A DNA stretch of 64,000 nucleotides, taken from positions 2,914,001 through 2,978,000 of the forward strand of contig NZ_CP139965.1 in the NCBI RefSeq assembly GCF_034424375.1, written 5' to 3'. The DNA is from Paraburkholderia kururiensis (GTDB lineage: Bacteria > Pseudomonadota > Gammaproteobacteria > Burkholderiales > Burkholderiaceae). The number at the start of each line of letters is the position of its first letter. Within the stretch, counting starts at the first letter, position 1. The position numbers were made by a program, and so were the translations under genes. Positions 59,650-64,000 of this stretch are shown here, one piece after another. The notes beneath the pieces are model-generated. The model searched no databases. It was given only the letters and a program-made list of their open reading frames with translations, and was not told the DNA's origin.

Positions 59650-60882
59650 TTAAACCGTCTCTTGCAGACGCTTTACCAACGCACGCAGGTTCTGCGTGCT
59701 GTCGGTCAACACCTCGGCCTCGACGGTGGCCTGCATCGCGATCAGTTCCTTGAGGCTGCGCATGTCCTGACCACGGTTCACCGTGACGGCACCCGTGAGC
59801 GTGTCGCCGTGCAGGCCACACAGCACGAACGCGGGATCGTCGAGTGTGCCGCGCACGAGCCACGTCGGCGCCTGCATGTCGCCCGCGAACTGGATGTTCA
59901 TGCCGTATTGGTCGGTCCAGAACCACGGCACGCCAACCGGTGCGGTCGTGTGCCCGAGCATGGCGCTCGCCGCCGTCTCGGCCTCACGGTTCGCGTTCTC
60001 CCACGTTTCGCGTCGCACGTGCCGTCCTTCCGAGGTGTTCCACTGGCACGCGCAGTCTCCCGCGGCGAATACGTCCCCATCCGACGTGCGGCAGTTCGCA
60101 TCGACCACGATCCCGCTACTCACGGCGAGGCCGGCATCGCGCGCCAGTTCCACGTTGGGCTCCGCACCCACTCCGTAGACCACCGTTTCCGCGCGGACTT
60201 CCGTGCCGTCGTCGAGCACGAGTACGAACGAATCGACGTCGCGCCGCGCGTCGACGAGGCGGCAGCCCGTGCGCACTTCGACCCCGCGTTGCCGATGCGC
60301 GTTTTCAAGATACCGGCGCAGAACCGCGGGTGCGTTGCGCGCCATGACCTCGTCGGCCTGCTCGATCACGGTCGCGGCCACACCGAGTTCGACCGCGCTG
60401 GACGCCACTTCGAGTCCGATCACCCCACCGCCTACAATCGCCACGCGCCGCGTACTGCGCAGCGAAGCTGCGAGCGCGCGGGCTTCGTCGACCGTGCGCA
60501 ACGTATGCACGCCGGCGCCGAGGCTGTCGAGCAGCGGCAGCCGGCGCGCCCGCGCGCCCGTTGCCAGCAGCAGCTTGTCGTAGGCAACCCGTCTGCCGTC
60601 GGCCAGCGTCAACGTGCGCGTGCACACGTCGAGCATCTGTACCGCCGAGCCCGTCATCAGCTCGATTGCGGCTTCTCGCTCAAAGCCGCGTGGAAGGATG
60701 CCGGGCTGCATCTCTTCAGGATTCCACAAAACCTGCTTCGAGAGCGGAGGCCGCTCATAGGGCAAATGAGGTTCGTCGCCGATCAGGATGATGCGGCCGT
60801 CGAAGCGCTGCCGACGCAGTTCCATGGCAGCTCGGGCACCGGCCTGCCCTGCGCCGACGATAACGAAAGTGGGCTGATTCAT
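59650..60882 (-). CDS. Ferredoxin reductase component of ring dioxygenase (HcaD/BphA4-like)
   Basis: A 410-residue NADH:ferredoxin oxidoreductase. The FAD motif TFVIVGAGQAGARAAMELRR is at the N-terminus, the NADH motif is VAIVGGGVIGLEVASSAVEL, and the second FAD contact is DVFAAGDCACQ. ERPPLSKQVL is typical of BphA4-like enzymes. A GTG at 60906 overlapping the upstream stop is in frame; I prefer ATG 60882 since the FAD motif follows at once. It is last in the dioxygenase operon and passes electrons from NADH to the Rieske ferredoxin. Confidence 0.93.
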   Translation of the reverse strand: MNQPTFVIVGAGQAGARAAMELRRQRFDGRIILIGDEPHLPYERPPLSKQVLWNPEEMQPGILPRGFEREAAIELMTGSAVQMLDVCTRTLTLADGRRVAYDKLLLATGARARRLPLLDSLGAGVHTLRTVDEARALAASLRSTRRVAIVGGGVIGLEVASSAVELGVAATVIEQADEVMARNAPAVLRRYLENAHRQRGVEVRTGCRLVDARRDVDSFVLVLDDGTEVRAETVVYGVGAEPNVELARDAGLAVSSGIVVDANCRTSDGDVFAAGDCACQWNTSEGRHVRRETWENANREAETAASAMLGHTTAPVGVPWFWTDQYGMNIQFAGDMQAPTWLVRGTLDDPAFVLCGLHGDTLTGAVTVNRGQDMRSLKELIAMQATVEAEVLTDSTQNLRALVKRLQETV

Positions 60883-60902
60883 GATGTTTTCGTACGCAAC
60901 AC

Positions 60903-61715
60903 TCACAACGCGAGGCCGCCCGCGACATGACGAATGCCGCGAATGCCAAGCCCTGCGTCGGCGTTGATCGTCACGCCGCTCAACGTGCGGTTGTTCGCAC
61001 GCGAAGCGAGCAGTACGAACGGCCCCGTGAAGTCGTCGGGACTCGGGAAGAACTGCAACGGCAGGATGCTCGCGATGTCTTCAGGGGTACGCGAATCCAT
61101 GATGCGTATGCGGTCTTGTCCGAGCGATGCCGGCCCGCGCAGATCGCTCGCCATCCCGCACGGCGCCACGCCATTGACGCGCACCTTCGGCGCGAGTTCA
61201 TAGGCAAGCTGCCGGATCAAACCGACCGCCGCATGCTTGCTCGCGGTATAGAGCGGCCCGCCGCCACCTGGATAGAACGATGCATTCGAGAGCGTGAAGA
61301 TCATGCTGCCGCATGATGCGATGAGCGCGTCCGCAGCGGCCTTCGCACCCAGCAGATAACCCTTCACGTTGATCGAGAAGAGTTCGTCGAAGCCCTCGGC
61401 AAGGCGCTCTGGAGAAAGGCTGATCAGCGATGCGGCATGGTCCCAGATCGCGGCGTTGCCAACGAACGTGTCGAGCTTGCCGAAGCGCGCCGTCACCGCC
61501 GTCACAGCGCGCTCGTTGTCGGCGTAACGCGTCACGTCCCCCTGCACGGCAACAATTTTTTCGCCGAAGCGTGCCTGCAGTGCCGCAACCTTTTCGGCCG
61601 AGCGCTCCAGCACGCCCACGTGCGCGCCCTCGTCGAGAAAGCGCTCCACGAGCGCAAGCCCGAGGCCGGAGCCACCGCCCGTGATGAGCGCCACCTCTTC
61701 CTTCAGCCAGCTCAT
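60903..61715 (-). CDS. cis-Dihydrodiol dehydrogenase (HcaB/BphB-like SDR)
   Basis: A 270-residue SDR that should oxidise the aromatic cis-dihydrodiol to the catechol with NAD. It has [20 protein letters not shown] for NAD, the Asp60 region, [13 protein letters not shown] (substrate side), Ser143 in [11 protein letters not shown], and Tyr156/Lys160 in [10 protein letters not shown]. The GNAAIWD element and length are typical of BphB/HcaB. The ATG at 61715 overlaps the ferredoxin stop (ATGA), so it is cotranslated with it. Confidence 0.93.
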   Translation of the reverse strand: MSWLKEEVALITGGGSGLGLALVERFLDEGAHVGVLERSAEKVAALQARFGEKIVAVQGDVTRYADNERAVTAVTARFGKLDTFVGNAAIWDHAASLISLSPERLAEGFDELFSINVKGYLLGAKAAADALIASCGSMIFTLSNASFYPGGGGPLYTASKHAAVGLIRQLAYELAPKVRVNGVAPCGMASDLRGPASLGQDRIRIMDSRTPEDIASILPLQFFPSPDDFTGPFVLLASRANNRTLSGVTINADAGLGIRGIRHVAGGLAL

Positions 61716-62035
61716 GCTTCGGCCTCCGCCACTTCGACGTAGATCGTGCCGTCTTCCACCGTTACCGGATAAGTGGCGAGCGGCTCCGTTGCAGGCTGGC
61801 AGAGCGCCGTGCCGGTCTTCAGACAGAAGCGTGCGGCATGCAGCGGGCACTCCACGGTGCCGTCGTCCTCGACATATCCCTCGGACATCGAAGCATTGCC
61901 GTGGCTACAGCGGTCTGTCGTCGCATAGAACACGCCCTGCACGTTGAAGACGGCGATCGCCTCGGACGGCCCGTCAATCTTTACGGCTTCGCCTTCGGCC
62001 AGCGTGCCGACCGGGCAAACGGTAATACGGCTCAT
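61712..62035 (-). CDS. Rieske-type ferredoxin of ring dioxygenase (HcaC/BphA3-like)
   Basis: A 107-residue Rieske [2Fe-2S] protein. Cluster ligands are Cys43/His45 ([10 protein letters not shown]) and Cys63/His66 ([10 protein letters not shown]). It carries single electrons from the reductase to the terminal oxygenase. It lies two bases after the beta-subunit stop and overlaps the dihydrodiol dehydrogenase start. Confidence 0.95.
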   Translation of the reverse strand: MSRITVCPVGTLAEGEAVKIDGPSEAIAVFNVQGVFYATTDRCSHGNASMSEGYVEDDGTVECPLHAARFCLKTGTALCQPATEPLATYPVTVEDGTIYVEVAEAEA

Positions 62036-62037
62036 GA

Positions 62038-62580
62038 TCAGAAAATCACACTGAGGTTATGGGACGTCAACACCACCTGGTCGAGCACGATCTCGCGGCG
62101 GCACAGCAGCCAGCCGTGCGCGGTGTCGGCGCGACGCACGCAATCGCGACGCATGCCGACATAGAACGCTTCGTCGCGCTCCTTTTGCGAGCGGTACAGC
62201 AGGTAGTTCACGCGCACGTCGAATTCGTCCGGGTTCGCGGTCGATTCGATCTGCACGTTCGAGACCAGATGGCGCGTGCGCGACGGCGGCTCTTCCGCCC
62301 ACGCCATGCCGGTTTCGAGACGCGCGACGCGTCGCTCCAGCTGAAACTTCGTGTCGTTGAAAATCCACGTGGTGGGCGGCTGCACGCCTTTGCGACGATC
62401 GCGCGTCTGCGCGTTGACGACCGTACGCATCACGTAGCCGATGTCTTCGGCCAGCAGGTCCAACCATTCGCGAAATTTCCAGTCGTCGAGCAGTGCGGCT
62501 TCGCGATACAGAAACTGCGAAATCTCGTGATGCAACTCCAGAGAAACCGCGGCGGACTGCGGTGCGTCCATCACGTTCAT
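62038..62580 (-). CDS. Aromatic-ring-hydroxylating dioxygenase beta subunit (HcaF-like)
   Basis: A 180-residue small subunit of a Rieske non-heme iron dioxygenase, with the NTF2-like fold: [42 protein letters not shown] and [20 protein letters not shown] are hallmarks. It makes the alpha3-beta3 hexamer with the large subunit. The ATG at 62580 overlaps the alpha stop by four bases (ATGA), so translation is coupled and a 1:1 ratio is expected. Confidence 0.95.
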   Translation of the reverse strand: MNVMDAPQSAAVSLELHHEISQFLYREAALLDDWKFREWLDLLAEDIGYVMRTVVNAQTRDRRKGVQPPTTWIFNDTKFQLERRVARLETGMAWAEEPPSRTRHLVSNVQIESTANPDEFDVRVNYLLYRSQKERDEAFYVGMRRDCVRRADTAHGWLLCRREIVLDQVVLTSHNLSVIF

Positions 62581-63935
62581 TTCAGCACCTCCTGCTTGTA
62601 CGCGCTCGTGCGCTCGTCGACCTCGTCCCAGCTTTCCGACATCAACAGGTCGGCCCAGCGCCGGTACATGCCGCGCGCGGCTGTTTCCGAGAAGATGTAG
62701 TTCGTTATGCCAGGTACACCGTCTTCGCGCACGCGCTCGCCGTTGAGTCCCATCTCCAGACAGAGCCGCGTCTTTTTCGCGCGATGGCCGCGCAATACCT
62801 TCTGCACCTCGGCCCAGTTCTCCGAGTCGTCCTGTTCGAGAAAGCCGGCAGGACCGAACGCGCGCGTGGCGCTGCGCTCGAACGCGACCTTCACGTCGTC
62901 GGGCGCGTTCCTGTCGGCAATACAGAACGCCCAGACTTCCACCTGGTGCGGTCCGCGCGGATGCCACACACGCAACGTCGCCGTGCCGTTGAGCCACGAC
63001 AGCGTGGGGAACATGTTGTTGTGGCCGGCAAGACGCAGTGCGCGCACCTTGCCCAGCCTCGCCTCGGCTTCGGGATACGTGTCGCGGAAGTATTGCGACA
63101 CCTCGCCGTCCACCCACACGTTCGCGTCGGGTTTTTCGGTAAAGAAGAAGCCGCTGCCGTGACCGTCTTCGCCGTATTGCACGGCGTCCTTCGCGGTCTC
63201 CCAGACAGGGCGCGCGGTCTGGCCCGAGCCGAGCGCCTTGTTCGCGTCGCCGCTCTTCGCGCCGAGCACCTCGACCGCTGACGCGTGCGAAAACAACGCG
63301 TGGTACTGGTCGCTTGCAAACTGCTCGGCCGGAAATTTCCAGTTGCAGTCGATCACCCACTTCTGCACGCCGCCGATGATTTCCGTGCCGCCCTCGCGAC
63401 GGTCGAGCACGCCGTCGAGATACCACGCGATATCGCCCATGTACGTGCGCAGGTCGGGCGCCGTGGCGTCCCAGTTGCCGAACACAAGGCCCTTGTAGGT
63501 CTCCACGCGCGTCACTTCGAGCAAGCCCCACTTCTCCTTGCACAAGCCCTGCGGGTACGCGCGCGGTTCGAGCGGCACTTCGATCAGCGCGCCATCCACG
63601 CCATACGACCAGCCGTGGTACGGACACGTGAATGCCCGCGTGTTACCGCTGTCGGCATGGCTCGCGCGCATCGAGCGATGACGGCATTGGTTGAGGAATG
63701 CCTTGATCGAGCCGTCCTTTTGCCGCACGACGACGATCGGGTCCTCGCCCATGTAGGTGTTGAAGAAATCGCCGGCCTTGGGAATCTGGCTTTCGTGCGC
63801 AAGAAACAGCCAGCAGCGGCCGAAAATGCGCTCCATTTCCAGTTCGTAAATCGCGGGGTCGGTGTAGATTGCCGACGTCACGCGTCCGTTTCTGGCGTCC
63901 ACGAGCGCGTCGACGTTGATATTGGTGGTGGTCAT
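62577..63935 (-). CDS. Aromatic-ring-hydroxylating dioxygenase alpha subunit (HcaE/BphA-like)
   Basis: A 452-residue terminal oxygenase. The Rieske cluster ligands are Cys84/His86 ([10 protein letters not shown]) and Cys104/His107 ([11 protein letters not shown]). The mononuclear iron site is Asp209-x2-His212-x4-His217 ([12 protein letters not shown]) with a distal Asp near residue 370. The usual AAENFAGD-type residues read PAEQFASD here. GGAGGAGA before the ATG at 63935 supports the start. First gene of the five-gene operon. Gene order matches E. coli hcaEFCBD (phenylpropionate dioxygenase), but the true substrate could be another arene. Confidence 0.95.
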   Translation of the reverse strand: MTTTNINVDALVDARNGRVTSAIYTDPAIYELEMERIFGRCWLFLAHESQIPKAGDFFNTYMGEDPIVVVRQKDGSIKAFLNQCRHRSMRASHADSGNTRAFTCPYHGWSYGVDGALIEVPLEPRAYPQGLCKEKWGLLEVTRVETYKGLVFGNWDATAPDLRTYMGDIAWYLDGVLDRREGGTEIIGGVQKWVIDCNWKFPAEQFASDQYHALFSHASAVEVLGAKSGDANKALGSGQTARPVWETAKDAVQYGEDGHGSGFFFTEKPDANVWVDGEVSQYFRDTYPEAEARLGKVRALRLAGHNNMFPTLSWLNGTATLRVWHPRGPHQVEVWAFCIADRNAPDDVKVAFERSATRAFGPAGFLEQDDSENWAEVQKVLRGHRAKKTRLCLEMGLNGERVREDGVPGITNYIFSETAARGMYRRWADLLMSESWDEVDERTSAYKQEVLK

Positions 63936-64000
63936 CCGTGTCTCCTCCGTGGCATTACCCATTCCATATCGGTAAGCACGCGGTGCATGATCGTTGTTCG

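Noticed and set aside
1..64000. CRISPR array, tRNA or rRNA genes, insertion sequence or prophage
   Set aside because: No regularly spaced repeats with spacers, no transposase or integrase motifs in any frame, and no tRNA- or rRNA-like sequence noticed by eye.

Overview
The window looks like a chromosomal segment of a Burkholderiaceae betaproteobacterium (Burkholderia, Paraburkholderia or Caballeronia type). The base composition is strongly GC-rich with GC-rich third codon positions, and the gene families are typical of that group: VpsR/BerB-like sigma-54 activator, MHS-type transporters, cyanide-insensitive-type CydAB, PaoABC-like oxidase and HcaEFCBD-like dioxygenase. I see no rRNA, tRNA, CRISPR array, prophage or insertion sequence. 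Assignment to genus is inference.

Layout. 1-2968 (minus): a NarL-type response regulator cut by the left edge, its hybrid histidine kinase, and a small unknown protein. 3187-9636: a periplasmic binding protein, then a XRE-cupin repressor divergent from an MFS transporter, amidase and D-amino-acid-dehydrogenase-like oxidase, with a perfect inverted repeat in the shared promoter region. 9876-10604: a DUF4396-like membrane protein. 10921-16657: an enolase-superfamily enzyme, an internally duplicated membrane protein, a gluconate-dehydrogenase-subunit-3-like protein, a GMC flavoenzyme and an SDR. 16766-22138: small unknown proteins and a cytosolic-type formate dehydrogenase with its DUF1641 partner. 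22256-25656 (minus): cytochrome bd-type oxidase and an SDR. 26121-30459: a second GMC dehydrogenase, this one with a Tat signal and a triheme cytochrome c. 31204-31911: an orphan SdhB paralogue. 32023-35983 (minus): a three-subunit molybdenum hydroxylase. 36113-40515 (minus): a DnaJ-like, metallopeptidase-like and binding-protein-like trio, a FUSC transporter and YnfA.

40686-53395 is a surface-polysaccharide and regulation region: galU, a glycosyltransferase-like gene, a GlxA/AraC-type regulator, a polyprenyl glycosylphosphotransferase, a VpsR-like sigma-54 activator, an orphan MASE4 histidine kinase and a large winged-helix ATPase. 54023-57200 holds two SDR genes, each divergent from its own regulator (HxlR, LysR). 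57744-59288 is a chemoreceptor. 59650-63935 (minus) is an aromatic-ring dioxygenase operon in the order alpha, beta, ferredoxin, dihydrodiol dehydrogenase, ferredoxin reductase.

The theme is oxidative catabolism feeding the quinone pool and respiratory chain: two GMC dehydrogenases, formate dehydrogenase, an SdhB copy and a cyanide-insensitive-type oxidase. The observation I rate most novel is the 344-residue membrane protein at 12157-13191. Its two homologous halves each keep two equivalently spaced histidines, and it sits in a GMC operon that has no cytochrome c and no export signal. It is a candidate heme-binding quinone-reducing anchor for a cytoplasm-facing sugar or polyol dehydrogenase.
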